Below are positions 45,182 through 45,304 of a stretch of DNA of 45,304 nucleotides, piece after piece. The position numbers and the translations under genes are program-made. The DNA lies in the NCBI GenBank assembly GCA_034096865.1, contig JAWQFJ010020417.1:7501-52804 (forward strand), written 5' to 3'. The first letter of the stretch is position 1, and each line of letters begins with the position of its first letter. This DNA is from Theodoxus fluviatilis. Lineage: Eukaryota > Mollusca > Gastropoda > Cycloneritida > Neritidae. The notes beneath the pieces are model-generated. The model saw only the letters and a program-made list of their open reading frames with translations, ran no database searches and was not told the origin of the DNA.

Positions 45182-45304
45182 ATTCATATTCATGCACTAC
45201 ACGTATGACAGAATACATACGCGCGCGCGCGCTCACACCGCTACAGCCTCACAAAGCAGGCTGCTGGAGACAGAGAACTCCATTCTGGACCCCAACCACT
45301 CAGG
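45182..45304. other. Non-palindromic right flank
   Basis: Unique sequence outside the palindrome, including a short (CG)n run (about 45221-45231). Nothing else recognised. Confidence 0.5.

Overview
This window is eukaryotic and almost certainly animal DNA. It has no operons, no long conserved ORFs, many microsatellites, tRNA-derived SINEs, several kinds of 5'-truncated non-LTR retrotransposon (LINE) tails, and metazoan-style promoter motifs. The combination (a V-domain SINE, L2-like LINE tails ending in ATT repeats, an RTE-like LINE tail, and a GTCT-microsatellite repeat with a terminal hairpin) suggests a marine invertebrate, plausibly a mollusc. The species cannot be fixed from this sequence, and I see no intact host gene with a recognisable product.

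The dominant structure is a giant inverted repeat that fills the window. The left arm (about 763-22037) and the right arm (about 22937-44213) are reverse complements of each other over about 21.3 kb. In the stretches I compared by eye, the differences are mainly homopolymer or microsatellite length changes with a few point changes. The arms are separated by an 899-bp unique spacer (22038-22936). Outside the arms, the homology continues to the (AG)n/(CT)n tracts at both window ends, but with roughly 8% divergence. Every left-arm feature therefore has a mirror copy on the opposite strand; the two coordinates add up to 44974-44985.

Left arm, from the outer end inward (right arm mirrored): a broken LINE 3' fragment with a CCHC motif; an L2-like LINE tail; triplet-repeat tracts; three 50-bp tandem repeats; a 127-bp TIR element; a 2.58-kb satellite of 10-bp monomers; a second L2-like tail; GGT and GA microsatellites; a V-domain SINE; a Helentron-like repeat with a (GTCT)n core; a tRNA-like repeat with three B boxes; a 1.28-kb minisatellite of 40-bp units; a cassette with a perfect four-unit heat-shock element, TATA box and polyadenylation signal; five 60-bp repeats; a second GTCT repeat carrying two CRE octamers; a 615-bp foldback element; a second triple-B-box module; a trinucleotide array; a possible first exon behind CCAAT and CRE motifs; an RTE-like LINE tail; a CpG-rich promoter-like block; and a GA-rich tract next to the spacer.

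No set of genes works together in a visible pathway. The points of interest are the palindrome itself (real or assembly artefact), its abrupt identity step inside a LINE, the indel-free 10-bp satellite, the heat-shock cassette, the triple-B-box modules and the recurrence of CRE octamers.
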